From Helianthus annuus (lineage: Eukaryota > Streptophyta > Magnoliopsida > Asterales > Asteraceae), in NCBI RefSeq assembly GCF_002127325.2, contig NC_035433.2, positions 16,046,611 to 16,110,610 of the forward strand: a stretch of DNA of 64,000 nt. Direction: 5' to 3'. The translations under genes and the position numbers were made by a program. The notes under the pieces were generated by a model. It saw only the letters and a program-made list of their open reading frames with translations, made no database searches and had not been told where the DNA came from. Positions 1 to 11,247 of the stretch are shown piece by piece. Within the stretch, counting starts at the first letter, position 1. Every line of letters starts with the position of its first letter.

Positions 1-1045
1 ATGCATGGAGTGACAATTGGTGCTCGTGTAGTCCGATCCGTAATTTTATTACGCCGAGGAGAATAGCCCAAGCTGGATTTAATTTGCATACTACGGTTGA
101 TGAGCTTGTAGATGCGGAGGGCAATTGGAGGTGGCCTCAGGCATGGTATGACTTATTCCCGGTTCTCATAAATGTTACGGTTCCTCATCTTGTTCCTGGG
201 TCGAGTGATAGACTGGGTTGGAAAACTGTGGAAGGTAATATTGTGCACTTTAGTTCCTGGGAAGCTTGGAACAACCTTCGGTTAAGAGATAACAAGGTGG
301 GTTGGGCGAACATGGTGTGGTATGGCCAATGCATTCCAAGACACGCCTTCCTCCTTTGGTTAGTTCTAAAAAATAAACTCAAGACGCAGGATAGATTGGC
401 GGTTTGGGAAGCTGGGAGTGAGACAAATTTAAGACTTATGTGCTGCCCTCTTTGCAACTATGGACGGGACTCGAGGGATCACTTGTTCTTTCAATGCTCT
501 TTTTCGACTAAAGTTTGGAATATTGTCAAGACGAGAACGGATCTGAGATATGTTGGTGACGATTGGGGCTCTATTGTGGGATGGATAGAACATAATACGA
601 ATTCAAATACGCTGGCCCACATTGTAAGTAAGCTTGTTCTTGCGGCGGCTACATACTTCATATGGAAAGAAAGGAACAATCGGTTGTTTTCTAACATACG
701 CAATAAGGAAGAGATGGTGGCTCAATTTATTTTTGATACGATTCGATTTCGTATAATGGGGTTCAAGATCGGTCGGGACGTGAAGAGCAGGAAGCTTTTG
801 GATATGTGGGAAATCAAGGAGGACGATCCGGGCTAAGGGCGATGTTGAGTTAGCGAGTGTAGTGTAGTTTTGTGTTGTGGTTCGGGTTGTGTTGGTTTGG
901 CTGTGTTTTTGTTGGTTTTGTAGTTTTTGTTTGCCTAGGCTTGGCCTGTCAAGCCTAGTTAGTGTGTGTCGAACTCTTTGTCACACCCTGTTCTTTGATT
1001 CTTTATAAAATTCACCGGGGTAACCCTTTACCCAAAAAAAAAAAA
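1..1045 (+). mobile_element. LINE (non-LTR retrotransposon), 3' end only
   Basis: The 3' end of a LINE, cut by the window start. It holds the C-terminal part of the reverse-transcriptase ORF, a GT-rich 3' UTR (837-1033) and a 12-A tail at 1034-1045. Directly after the tail comes position 1046 of an LTR whose intact copy reads across the same point at 8440/8441. The LINE is therefore inserted in the 3' LTR of element A. The upstream target-site copy and the rest of that LTR should lie left of the window. Confidence 0.88.
3..836 (+). CDS. LINE ORF2 C-terminus with zf-RVT domain, partial
   Basis: C-terminal about 277 residues of a LINE ORF2 (endonuclease/reverse transcriptase) polyprotein. The frame is open from base 3, so the real start lies outside the window. 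The near-N-terminal pattern S-D-N-W-C followed later by G-N-W-R-W-P is typical of the region after RT in plant LINEs. The zf-RVT module follows: W-x-x-x-I-P-R-H-A-F-L-L-W-L, then C-C-P-L-C and a downstream D-H-L-F-F-x-C-x-F-S. In this family the domain is thought to act as a zinc-binding region of the RT protein during target-primed reverse transcription. The frame ends at TAA (834-836) with no internal stop in the visible part. Whether the complete ORF was intact cannot be told. Confidence 0.85.
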   Translation, partial: AWSDNWCSCSPIRNFITPRRIAQAGFNLHTTVDELVDAEGNWRWPQAWYDLFPVLINVTVPHLVPGSSDRLGWKTVEGNIVHFSSWEAWNNLRLRDNKVGWANMVWYGQCIPRHAFLLWLVLKNKLKTQDRLAVWEAGSETNLRLMCCPLCNYGRDSRDHLFFQCSFSTKVWNIVKTRTDLRYVGDDWGSIVGWIEHNTNSNTLAHIVSKLVLAAATYFIWKERNNRLFSNIRNKEEMVAQFIFDTIRFRIMGFKIGRDVKSRKLLDMWEIKEDDPG

Positions 1046-1102
1046 GTATCACGTAGACACGTAACGTTACATTAAAGTGAGTCTTAAGTTCGAGTTGTCA
1101 CA
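1046..1102 (-). repeat. Element A 3' LTR, first 57 bp
   Basis: Starts (minus strand) with TGTGACAACTCGAACTT and matches the beginning of the 5' LTR at 8441-8497 base for base. The LTR is cut at 1046 by the poly-A end of the LINE. Confidence 0.9.
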
Positions 1103-1115
1103 TTATCCCCTACTA
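1103..1115 (-). other. Polypurine tract of element A
   Basis: On the minus strand the bases just before the 3' LTR read TAGTAGGGGATAA, the expected place for plus-strand priming. The same place in E, F and C carries TTGGGGATAA. Confidence 0.75.
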
Positions 1116-1178
1116 ATTGGAAATTTCGTCCCGAAATTTGGTATGCACTTACTGAGGAAGCTAGGTAAGTTATAGCGT

Positions 1179-4100
1179 TCACTGGTTTTCCTGGGGTGTC
1201 ACATCCTCCCCCCGTTGATCTGGAATTTCGTCCCGAAATTCCGAAGTAGTAGCTTCAGCCTCAGTAGTGGTTGCATTGGTTTCGAATAACTGGGGGTACT
1301 TTTCTGTCATCCTGTCTTCGCGTTCCCAGGTGTACTCTGGACCACGTTTGGAGTTCCAACGAACTCGGACAAGAGGGATTCTCTTGTGTTTGAGGACCTT
1401 CACATCCCGGTCCGTGATTTCAACTGGTTCCTCGACGAACTGCAACCGCTCGTCGATAGTGAGTTCCTTAAAAGGAATGATAAGGTTTTCATCTGATAGG
1501 CACTTCTTTAAGTTCGATACATGAAAGACATTGTGAACTGCCCCGAGTTCAGTTGGTAGGTTCAACTTGTATGCTACTTTGCCAATCTTTTCTATGATTT
1601 CGAATGGTCCGACGTACCGCGGATTTAGTTTGCCCCGTTTGCCAAAACGAACCACACCCTTCCAGGGTGAGACTTTCAATAAAACCCGGTCCCCGACCTC
1701 AAATTCCAATGGCTTTCTACGCTTGTCCGCGTAGGCTTTCTGACGGTCGCGTGCGGCCGCCATGCGTTGTCTTATTTGTGCAATCTTTTCTGTGGCGTCC
1801 ACTACAATCTCTGGACCCGTAATCTGACTATCCCCCACCTCTGCCCAGCAGAGGGGTGACCGGCATTTACGTCCATACAATGCCTCGAATGGAGCGGCTT
1901 GAATGCTGGTGTGATAACTATTATTGTAAGAAAACTCCACCAAAGGGAGGTGCTTTTCCCAGCCGTTGCCGAAATCGATGACGCATGCCCGAAGCATGTC
2001 TTCGAGAGTTTGGATCGTACGCTCAGACTGCCCATCCGTCTGAGGGTGGTATGCTGTGCTCATGTCTAACCGTGAGCCGAAAGATTTGTGCATCGCTTGC
2101 CATAGTTCTGACGTGAATCGTGCATCGCGATCCGAAATGATAGACGTGGGCACCCCGTGCCTCGAAACAACTTCTTTAAGATAGACGTCTGCGAGTGTGG
2201 AGAACTTGTCCGTTTCCTTAATCGGCAGGAAGTGTGCAGACTTGGTGAGTCGATCAACTATGACCCATATTGTATCGTTCCCACGCTGGGATCTAGGTAG
2301 GCCTGTAACGAAATCCATGGAAATTTCTTCCCATTTCCATTGAGGTATCTTAGGCTGCTGCAGTAGGCCAGCTGGTTTCTGATATTCAACCTTGACTCTC
2401 GCACAGGTCAAGCATTTTCCAACGTATGTAGCGATGTGGGCCTTCATGCTAGGCCACCAATAAGTAGTGCTGATGTCGTGGTACATTTTATTCGACCCTG
2501 GATGTACCGAGTAGCGAGACTTGTGAGCTTCATCCATTACAAGTTCGCGTAGACCGCCATAAAGTGGGACCCAAATACGCCCCGTTACATAGTAGGCGCC
2601 GTCTGCCTTCTGTTCCATTTGTTGTCGTGAGCCGCGTAAGGCTTCAGCCTTGACGTTTTCAGACTTCAATGCTTCTGCCTGAGCATCTCGTATCTGTGCA
2701 GGAAGGCTAGACTGAATCGTCAGCTGTAGCGCTCGCACGCGCCGTGGTAGAGTGTCTTTCCGACTGAGGGCATCAGCCACAACATTGGCTTTGCCTGGAT
2801 GGTACTTGATAGCGCATTCATAATCGTTCAGTAGTTCGACCCATCGTCGTTGACGCATGTTCAAATCCTTCTGCTTAAGGATATGCTCTAGACTCCTGTG
2901 GTCGGTGTAAATCGTGCACCTGGTACCGTACAGGTAGTGTCGCCATATCTTAAGTGCGAAGACAACAGCTCCCAGCTCTAAATCGTGCGTCGTGTAGTTC
3001 CGTTCATGAACCTTGAGTTGACGAGAGGCGTAAGCGATAACTTTATCCCGCTGCATCAATACGCAACCCAGACCCTGTATTGATGCGTCACAATATACTA
3101 CGAAGTCATCTGTGCCCTCTGGCAATGAAAGAATAGGTGCGCTGCAAAGCCTATCCTTTAGATACTGAAAAGCAGTTTCCTGCGTGTTGCCCCAACGGTA
3201 GGTGACACCCTTCTGTGTCAGTAGTGTAAGTGGTTGCGCGATCTTCGAGAAATCCTTGATAAACCGTCTGTAGTAACCCGCCAAACCCAAGAATTGGCGT
3301 ATTTCCGTTGGCGTTCGCGGTGTAGGCCAATTCCTGATCGAATCTACCTTGGATGGATCGACATGGATCCCATCCTTGTTTACTACGTGGCCTAAGAAAT
3401 GGACTTCTCGAAGCCAGAAGTCGCATTTAGAAAGCTTGGCGTACAGCTGTTCCTTCCGAAGGAGTTCCAAAATAAGGCGAAGATGTTGTTCGTGCTCCTC
3501 CTGACTCTTGGAGTAAATCAGAATGTCGTCGATGAATACTATGACGAACTTGTCAAGATAGGGTTTGCACACCCTGTTCATGAGATCCATAAATACAGCA
3601 GGCGCGTTCGTTAATCCAAATGGCATGACAAGAAACTCGTAGTGACCGTAGCGAGTTCTGAAGGCTGTCTTGGAGACGTCCTCATCCCGGACTCTCAGCT
3701 GATGATACCCTGACCTTAAGTCTATCTTCGAATAGTAACACGACCCTTTCAACTGGTCGAATAAGTCGTCGATGCGCGGAAGGGGATAACGGTTCTTCAC
3801 CGTCACCTTGTTAAGTTCACGGTAGTCGATGCACATCCTGAACGTACCGTCTTTCTTTTTCACGAAAAGCACTGGAGCTCCCCAAGGCGAAGAGCTTGGA
3901 CGTATGAAACCCTTTTCCAAGAGTTCTTGCAGTTGCTTTGACAGTTCCTCCAATTCTGATGGAGCTAGACGATATGGTGCGCGAGCTATGGGTGCTGCTC
4001 CTGGAGCGAGCTCGATTTGAAATTCGACCCGACGATGAGGCGGTAAGCCAGGTAAGTCTTCAGGAAACACCTGAGGGTAATCACGTACTATTGGAATATC

Positions 4101-5909
4101 CTCCAATTTCTTTTCCCTTGCTGATGCGTCTGAAACAAGAGCCAAAATGGCTGTGTGACCCTTACGTAAGCATTTCTGAGCCTTCAAGAAAGAGATGATG
4201 CCAACCACTGCACCACTCTTGTCGCCTTGAACTTCTAGAGGTTCCTGACCAGAACGAGGAATGCGAATAATCTTCTCGCTGCATAAAATTTCTGCCCGGT
4301 GTTGGGATAACCAATCCATCCCAATCACGACGTCGAAGCTACCCAAAACTATGGGAATGAGATCAATAGAGAAGGCTTGACCAGCTAGGATAAGATTACA
4401 GCCCTGAACTACGTGCGTGGCTTCTAGACTTTTACCGTTAGCTAACTCTACTACATGTTTGGTGGGTAAAAGTGTTGGTGCACGTTTTAGCAGTTGACAC
4501 ATTTTCACAGACATATAGCTTGTATCCGCACCCGAATCAAACAAAACAGTAACGTAAATATTGTCGAGGAGAAACTTACCCATAACAACGTTGGGATCGT
4601 TCACTGCGTCACCTCGACCTAGCACGAATGCACGACCACGAGCTTCATTGCCGTTGTTGTTTCCCCCGTTGTTGTTATTCCCGTTGCCCTGATTGTTGTT
4701 GTTGCGATTCTGGTTCTGGTTCAATTGAGGGCAATCGCGTTTGAAGTGACCTTCAGCCCCACACTGGAAACATCCCCGGTTTCCACGCTGTGGCTGCTGC
4801 TGCTGCTGCTGGTTCTGTGGAGCGGGTTGTTGCTGTTGCTGATTCTGATTCGCAGGACGAGGGCTCCTACAGTCTTTGGCCTCGTGGCCCATCTTAAGAC
4901 ACCTTTGACAACGACCCTTGTTACACGGGCCGTGGTGATGCCTGTTGCAGTTGTGGCACCTAGGTTGACTACCCTGATATCTCCTCTGTCTGTGACTACC
5001 AGAGGATTGCTGACTAGGACTCTGATAGTGGTCGATCTTCTGCTGCTGAGCTTGTGGCTGAACAGTCGCTGAACCCCTGCTGGAATCCCCATCCCATTTT
5101 CTTTTACTGTCACCAGATGTAGCAGGAGTAACTGAGGTGGTGACGTTAGCAGTAGCACTAACACGCTTGGGCAGTTTATTCTGGTCCACTGCCTGATCGG
5201 TGATACGGTGAGCGAGACGTTGGATTTCCTGGATGTTATCGAGATTAGCCGACGTCACGTGGCTCTGAATTTCTGGCGCCAAACCCTTAAGATACATCTC
5301 AATGCGCTTGTAGGGAGGGTCCACCATAGTTGGACATAACACGGCCAGCTCATTCGACCGTTTAGTATACGCTTCGATCTCTGACCCAACCATCTTCAGA
5401 TTATACAACTCGTCTTCCAGCTTATGAATATCTTCACGCGTACAATACTCACGCTTGATGAGTTCCTTGAAATCGTTCCATGGGGTGGCGTTAGCAGCTG
5501 CCAACCCTAAGATCTGGACTTGGGCGTTCCACCAAGTCAGCGCGATTCCTTCCAAGGTACCGGTGGCAAACTTGACCTTGCGGGCCTCAGGGCACTCGCA
5601 CATTTCGAATACCGATTCTAGCTTTTCAAACCAATGGAGGAGTCCCACTGCCCCCTCGGTGCCGCTGAAGGAATTTGGACGACAGTCCATGAAGTTCTTG
5701 AATGTGCAGACAGGCTGCTGCGCGTGTTGACCTATTGTGTACGAATAGGACGAAGTTAAATACGAGAGTTAATGTAGGATCTAAAGATCCTAGTGTGTGC
5801 CTATACTGCAGGATATACTACCTGCTTGAGCTGCTGCAACTGCCGCAGCAACTTGAGCTTGAACGAGAGCCTCTAGCTGGGCTTGCGTCATGTTGATTCT
5901 TCCAGACAT
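1179..5909 (-). CDS. Element A gag-pol polyprotein with chromodomain, two exons
   Basis: Single chromovirus polyprotein. Exon 1 is 5822-5909 and exon 2 is 1179-5731; removing the 90-bp GT-AG interval 5732-5821 gives one open frame of 1547 codons including the stop. Unspliced, the long frame would start only at 5690. Order: gag capsid region, two CCHC-type knuckles, a Q/N-rich linker, protease (D-S-G-A-D), RT (F-I-D-D-I), RNase H (Y-C-D-A-S), integrase with HHCC zinc motif and D-D-35-E core, then a chromodomain ([12 protein letters not shown]). The chromodomain is thought to tether integration to chromatin marks. I saw no nonsense codon. The element cannot be complete, because its 3' LTR is split by a LINE. 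Confidence 0.85.
5732..5821 (-). other. Putative 90-bp intron in element A gag
   Basis: On the minus strand it starts GTAGTATATCC and ends TACACAATAG. The homologous interval in F (51629-51714) has the same ends but is 86 bp, mainly through a 4-base CACA difference. Element E lacks the interval exactly, with the flanking CAAGCAG and GTCAAC joined. The centre holds a near-palindrome, AGGATCTTTAGATCCT. Confidence 0.7.
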
Positions 5910-6204
5910 GATCTTCATAGTAAAAGTAACGTAAATGAGAGTGGTTCGCGAGTAGGGCGATGACAGAAAAGTGTAGGCATATAGGTGTTCTCATGCTATA
6001 GTGTCATGTGTATCTAAATATAATGCGAGCAAAGTTCTAAGCAGCTCTAGCAAACAGGCAATAGTCATAACCTTATTACCTAGGATGTCGAGTCTTGCAC
6101 GTGGAGCGAAGCGTCGTTGTGGATCGTTGAGAGCACTGTTCTGGTTATAGTCCGGTTTTAATAAAAACGTTTTCCCATATTAAAACCAAGTTCTCTATAA
6201 CCAA

Positions 6205-6218
6205 TGGCTCTGATACCA
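6205..6218 (-). other. Primer binding site of element A (initiator Met tRNA)
   Basis: Minus strand TGGTATCAGAGCCA, complementary to the 3' end of plant initiator Met tRNA, three bases inside the 5' LTR edge. The roughly 295-bp leader from here to the gag start (5910-6204) shows no ORF of note and is conserved in E and F. Confidence 0.88.
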
Positions 6219-6497
6219 ATCTGTCACACCCCCAAAATCCACCCGCGGAGTACCACCGCTTGGGAGCGTGACTGACCAGGATCAAGCCATCAACCATATC
6301 AAACATAGCATTTATTAACAAAAGTAATCAATGTAAATCATCTTGACATGATTGATGTTTCAAAACCAAACATGGTTCAAATAGCGGAAGCATAGTAATG
6401 TAAACTCAAAATAGTTATAAGTTCAAATATTGTTCATGATCCAAATCCCACAACGACCTGCTCCTCCCTGTGCAAGCTCCATAATGTACCTAAGGTC

Positions 6498-7088
6498 CTG
6501 CAAGGCATGCAGCAAATAATCAACAAACTAGTTGAGCGAGTTCACAGAAAGTAAGTTTATAACATAGTGCATAAGTATAGCTAGTGGGGGCTTCCCATAC
6601 TAGTGTGTACTAAAGGTGGGGGCTTCCCAAACCTTGTGTTCATATTACTGGTGGGGGCTGCCCATGTTTATCCTGGCTAATGAGGGCTTCTCATTAACGG
6701 TACTTACTAGACTAACTTCCGACCATGTGTTCTTCTTTACTGAGAACAGGAAAACGTACAGGGTCACGTAGGCTTTACGTGACGTGCCCTTCCCCGAGGA
6801 CAGTGGTACGCGTGGGGGCTACGTAGGCTTTACGCAGCGTGGCCTTCCGACCTGGAAGCCAGTGGATGGTATTGGGTTACGTAGGCTTTACGTAACGTGT
6901 CCTCCCGACCCGGGAGACAAATGGTAAATACTGGGTTACGTAGGCTTTACGTAACGTGTCCTGACTAACCTGAGGACGATGGTCTATAGTCTAGAGAATG
7001 CGTAAGTACGAGTAACTCTGTTAACAATATAACATATCCAACCCAATCCCCAACCCGGGAATCCCATGCCTTGGCTGTGTGAACTCAC
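6498..7088 (-). other. Candidate leader intron in element A LTR
   Basis: Minus strand AAG|GTGAGTTC at 7088/7089 and TGCCTTGCAG|GAC at 6497/6498. Both sites are kept in the LTRs of E and F, and the acceptor also in B. Splicing is inferred, not shown. Confidence 0.45.
6753..6985. repeat. Minisatellite in A LTR, about 4 units
   Basis: Four imperfect units of about 60 bp sharing ACGTAGGCTTTACGTAACG. Variants read GTGACGTG and GCAGCGTG at the last part. Confidence 0.75.
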
Positions 7089-7367
7089 CTTGGTTTGCTC
7101 GGCAGATACACAAAGAGTACAGTTAAGCTAGTAAATGGTCAACCACGTCCTATCATGGTTATTGTACAAGTCAGGTTCGTATATAGCACGTATATTGTAT
7201 CACGTATAATCATGGCAACACGTACATGTATCATCAATCCGATAAACATTCTAAGTATTCGGTCCAAACATTACCCGGCCCAATGACAATAAGCAGCCCA
7301 ATATCGTAACAGTCATCAGATTGGGCCCGTGACAGTGTAGGCCCAAAACAGTGTTTGTGCATAGCCG

Positions 7368-7576
7368 GTCTCGAGTCGCAACGGAGATCTCGAGTCGCAA
7401 CCGGAGATTACGAGTCGCAACAGCTGGTTACGAGTCGCAATGGTGATCTTGGTTCGTCATGGTCCGGTTACGAGTCGCAATGGGACTCGCAACCATGGTC
7501 TCGGCTTGTGCTGTTTGTGGTCTCGAGTCGAGACGGTGAGGTTTCGACTCGCAATCTGAGTCGCAACCGTGTGTGT
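7368..7576. repeat. GAGTCGCAAC-word cluster in A LTR
   Basis: Six GAGTCGCAA and two ACTCGCAA words in about 200 bp, separated by variable 10-25 base spacers, plus a GTCTCGAGTCGAGAC near-palindrome. The same words recur in E LTRs and in the unrelated Copia element D. Confidence 0.75.
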
Positions 7577-8497
7577 AACTGGTTTCCATAATTCCTGTAA
7601 CAATCACTCCGTGATTCTAGCAAACAACTTAGGCAGTTTCACAATTCAGATCAATTAACAGTTTTTCCATAATCCAACAAGCATACTATCGATCAAACAG
7701 AACTTTTATCATGAATTTCGTATGAACATTAATAATCCAAAATCAAGAACATTTATCTAAACACATAAACACATCCGATTCTAACATTCACGAAGCCAAT
7801 CAATGAGCATCAACTAATCCGGTTTAGTTAGCATATTAACCAGTTACAATCTGACTCAATCACGTATACATATGGCCGATTACAATCATACAATCACCTA
7901 TATCCGATTCATGAGCAAGCCAATTATATGAACACTAACTATCATTGATCCAACCTAAAATTATCATACACAACCTGTTAACAAGACTCATTCGGTATCA
8001 AGCAATCATATTCGAAAAACATCAACATACACACAACCAATTTCAAACATGACAAGTACTAACCGAATTAGAGAAGAAGAGAGGGTGATCCGAATTGTGG
8101 AGGCTCTTGCCGTCGGGTTCCAAGCAAACGAGAGAGAGAGAGAGAAAAGACTAGGGTTTTGAGAACTTGTGTGTGTGATATGTTTGTAACAAGAATGAGA
8201 AACAAAACCCCTTACAACTTGCTTGAACACGTGAAAGGGGAGTGGGCCGAAACCCCCCATGGGCCGCCCTATTGGTCCGTGCACAAGAATGAGGCCCAAA
8301 CGGCCTTGTACGAGTGATGTGTAGTGTTATGCGTTAAGAACATCTTGTGCGGTTTGGCTTAATTAATATACAAACACATATAGTAAACACTACTCACGTA
8401 AAAACATAATCACAAGATTCACATTACATTCATTAGTCAAGTATCACGTAGACACGTAACGTTACATTAAAGTGAGTCTTAAGTTCGAGTTGTCACA

Positions 8498-9228
8498 GGT
8501 TCCCAGGGTGGGAATGGGATTGGTTTATTTACTTGTACTTCTCTAGATAATGGAACGTAGTGATATGATCCTCGGGTGAAGAAGGGGATTGGTTAAGATA
8601 CTGCTAGACTAGTGATACTAATAGAACTGATCTTCGCATACACGCCAGGGTTGGCCGCGATAATATGACTGATCTTCGCACACATGCCTAGAAAGGGCTG
8701 CGAACTATTCACTAAACTTCGCACAGATGCCGGGTGGCCGCGATACAAATATTCCTAGTCTAGAATACTTGAGAACTTTCCTTAATCTTCGCATACATGC
8801 CTAGAGGGCCGCGATACGAATTAATACGATACACGACTTAATGAACAAATACAAGGCTTACTGTACTATTACACTTACTGAACTATAAACTGTGAACTCG
8901 CTCAACTAGTTGTTGATCCTCTGTTACATGCCTTGCAGGTCGTTAGATACATAGAGCTTGCACAGGGAGGAGCAGGTCGTTGTGGAGCATGGATCGTGGA
9001 TGTTTTGTTAAACTTTATAACACTTGAACTTATTACATACTTTGGGTTTTCATGTCATGCTTCCGCTACTTAAACTATGTTTGGTTTGGACATCAATTGT
9101 ATTGAATTGGGTTTTACAAACTACTTTGATTATTATATATACTATGTTCAATATGATTGGTGGCTTGATCCTGGTCAGTCACGCTCCCAAGCGGTGATAT
9201 TCCGCAGGTGGATTTTGGGGGTGTGACA
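8498..9228 (+). repeat. LTR B, 3' part of a plus-strand chromovirus LTR
   Basis: Ends in TGGATTTTGGGGGTGTGACA like the LTR of element F and is followed at once by internal pol sequence of element C, so it inserted into C. It keeps the CCTTGCAG acceptor (ends 8938). Its 5' part was displaced leftward by the insertion of element A at 8497/8498. It may be a solo LTR or the 3' LTR of an element outside the window; the window cannot decide. The 5 bases after it (ACGTC, 9229-9233) would be one TSD copy. Confidence 0.8.
8626..8820. repeat. Minisatellite in LTR B, about 4 units
   Basis: Four diverged units with the core CTTCGCACACATGCC and GGGCCGCGATA, spaced about 50-65 bp. It occupies the same place in the LTR as the unrelated arrays of A/E and F. 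Confidence 0.65.
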
Positions 9229-10163
9229 ACGTCAAGGCTGAAGCTTTACGTGGCTCAAGGCAACGATTAGAACAGAAGGAAGACGGCGCCTACTATGTGA
9301 CAGGACGTATTTGGGTCCCACTATATGGTGGTTTACGGGAACTTGTGACGGATGAAGCTCATAAGTCTCGCTACTCGGTACATCCAGGTTCAGATAAAAT
9401 GTACCACGATCTCAGAACTACATACTGGTGGCCTAGCATGAAGGCTCACATAGCAACTTACCTCGGCAAGTGTTTGACTTGTGCGAGAGTCAAGACGGAG
9501 TACCAGAAACCCTCAGGCCTACTTCAGCAACCAAAGATACCACAATGGAAATGGGAGGAAATTTCCATGGATTTCGTTACTGGCCTACCTAGATCCCAAC
9601 ATGGGAATGACACATTTGGGTGATCGTAGATCGACTCACAAAGTCTGCTCACTTCCTAGCTATTAAGGAAATGGATAAGTTCTCCACTCTAGCAGACATC
9701 TACTTGAAAGAAGTTGTTTCGAGGCACGGAGTGCCAACCTCCATTATTTCGGATCGGGATGCACGATTCACTTCAGAACTATGGCAAGCAATGCACAAAG
9801 CTTTTGGCTCTCGACTAGACATGAGCACAGCTTATCACCCGCAGACAGATGGGCAGTCTGAGCGCACGATTCAAACCCTAGAAGACATGCTTCGGGCATG
9901 TGTTATCGATTTCGGCAACAGCTGGGAAAAGCATCTCCCTTTGGTGGAATTTTCATACAATAACAGTTACCACACCAGCATACAAGCCGCTCCATTCGAG
10001 GCATTGTACGGGCGTAAATGCCGGTCACCTCTCTGTTGGGCAGAGGTGGAGGATAGTCAAATCACAGGTCCAGAAATGGTAGTTGATGCTACTGAACGAA
10101 TTGCACAGATACGACAACGCTTGGCGGCAGCTCGTGACCGTCAGAAAAGTTACGCTGATAAAC
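9229..10163 (+). pseudogene. Element C pol, integrase part, frameshifted
   Basis: Begins mid-polyprotein between RNase H and integrase and covers the integrase zinc motif (H-P-G-S-D-K-M-Y-H to C-L-T-C-A-R-V-K) and the catalytic core (S-D-R-D-A-R-F, then D-G-Q-S-E-R-T at the D-D-35-E spacing). A one-base deletion near 9614-9617 shifts the frame, splitting it into 9229-9623 and 9620 onward. In F the same place reads through as D-T-I-W-V-I-V-D-R. The piece ends where D inserted inside the conserved A-D-K-R-R-K-P stretch. The product is not functional; the rest of pol and gag are outside the window. Confidence 0.85.
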
Positions 10164-10555
10164 TGTTGGAACCTGAAGGTTTATACATGTAGGTTTGCAT
10201 AGTATAAGGGTTTTTTATGTATTTCTTTAGTATTAGTATGTGGGCCGAAATTAATAGTGTTTGGGTTAGTTCTTTGGGTCGCAACCGGGCTTTGTTTGCC
10301 CTAGTTGATTATGTATTTAAACCAACCTCAACCATTTGGTTGAGGTTGTTGGTTGGATAGTGGGTTGCGAGTTCAAGGCAGAGTCTTGTATCAGTCTTCG
10401 TAAATCGTTGAATGCAAGATCTCTTGGTTTGTGTTTTCATTGTTCTATATTACAGTTTATTGATTATTGTTTTGATCTTGAATCATCTTGTGATTGTTTT
10501 CCGCACCTTCACAAGACTTGGTGATATCATTGATAGATCCTGCAAGGGTTTTACA
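10164..10555 (+). repeat. Element D 5' LTR (392 bp)
   Basis: TGTTGGAACC to GGGTTTTACA. It differs from 31994-32385 at about three sites (G/T or C/T changes near 10210, 10297 and 10521). It contains an 11-bp perfect inverted repeat AACCTCAACCA/TGGTTGAGGTT with a 2-base loop at 10324-10347, directly after TATTTAAA, a possible TATA element. Confidence 0.92.
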
Positions 10556-10557
10556 AT

Positions 10558-10570
10558 TGGTATCAGAGCC
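10558..10570 (+). other. Primer binding site of element D (iMet tRNA)
   Basis: TGGTATCAGAGCC two bases after the 5' LTR, complementary to initiator Met tRNA. Confidence 0.88.
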
Positions 10571-10827
10571 AAGAAACCATTCTTGGTTCGGTTTTGATAT
10601 CAATCAGATTCAAGATCAAATTGTTATTACTAATCTGGTTTTTGGTGGTTGTTTTGCAGTGGAAGACTTAATTTTTATCGATCTGTTCTTGGTGATATTA
10701 TTAAAATTTCTACTGATTTGGATCGTGTGTTTTCAGAAATCTGTTTGCTGATTTCTCGGAGCTGATTGAAGAAAATTCAAAGATCTCAAAATCTTTGAAT
10801 TTTGGAAGTGCTGGACATCCGGGATTA

Positions 10828-11120
10828 CGAGTCAACAGTTCTTATCTCTTATCTGTTTTGCAGGTCTCGACTCGCAATCTTGTGTTGTCTCGACTTGTTC
10901 TGCTTTGGTCTCGACTCGCAACGACTGTGGTCTCGACTTGTCCTGTTCTGGTTTCGACTCGCAACGGCTGTCTTTCTCGAGTCAAGTCTCGAGTTGTGCT
11001 GTTTTTGTCTCGACTCGCAATCGGCTGGTCTCGACAAGTGGTGGTGGACTCGCAACTAGTCAAGTCTCGAGTTGTTTGATTTTGGTTTCGACTCGCATTC
11101 GTGGTCTCGAATCGCAACGT
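10828..11120. repeat. CTCGACTCGCAAC-word cluster in element D leader
   Basis: At least five ACTCGCAA words (10868, 10913, 10957, 11010 and 11048 approximately) plus degenerate CTCGACTTG and CTCGAGTTG forms, in the 5' untranslated leader. The remainder of 10571-11247 has no convincing gene. Confidence 0.7.
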
Positions 11121-11247
11121 CAAACTGAAACACGTGTTTTGGACCTGATCTGTTGAACTGCTGAACCGTTAAACTGTTGGACCATTAGACTGTTGGACCT
11201 TAAATAATTGATTAATCACAAATTTAATTAATTATCTTTAAGTAAAC

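Larger units (their letters stand above)
1046..8497 (-). mobile_element. Element A: Ty3 chromovirus (Tekay-type), 3' LTR broken by a LINE
   Basis: A minus-strand LTR retrotransposon read from high to low coordinates: 5' LTR (6222-8497), tRNA-iMet primer site, leader, gag-pol, polypurine tract (PPT), then the first 57 bp of the 3' LTR (1046-1102). Those 57 bases are identical to 8441-8497. The rest of the 3' LTR is displaced by the LINE and lies left of the window. The element sits in LTR B, and the 5 bases next to it are GGTTC (8498-8502). The other TSD copy should lie left of the window. Its polyprotein is close to that of element E but keeps a gag intron. Confidence 0.9.
6222..8497 (-). repeat. 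Element A 5' LTR (2276 bp)
   Basis: Bounded by TG/CA: plus-strand TGTCACACCCCC at the left edge and GAGTTGTCACA at the right. It contains a tandem array with the core ACGTAGGCTTTACGTAACG (6753-6985), a cluster of GAGTCGCAAC words (7368-7576) and a conserved donor/acceptor pair (6498-7088). Short ORFs inside are not supported as genes. Confidence 0.9.

Noticed and set aside
84..84. Start of the LINE frame at position 84
   Set aside because: The frame is open to base 3 and the earlier residues match the family, so 84 is not a true start.
4725..5072. Leu/Thr-rich plus-strand ORF opposite A gag, with similar ones at 20656-20982 and 52446-52694
   Set aside because: Shadow of the Q/N-rich and zinc-knuckle region of gag; no conserved start or independent signal.
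7368..7576. CRISPR-like array of GAGTCGCAAC words
   Set aside because: Words are 9-10 bases with irregular spacers, lie in a plant LTR and have no cas genes or leader.
10558..10570. tRNA gene at the primer sites
   Set aside because: Only the complement of the tRNA 3' end is present. There is no cloverleaf or full tRNA length around any of the sites.
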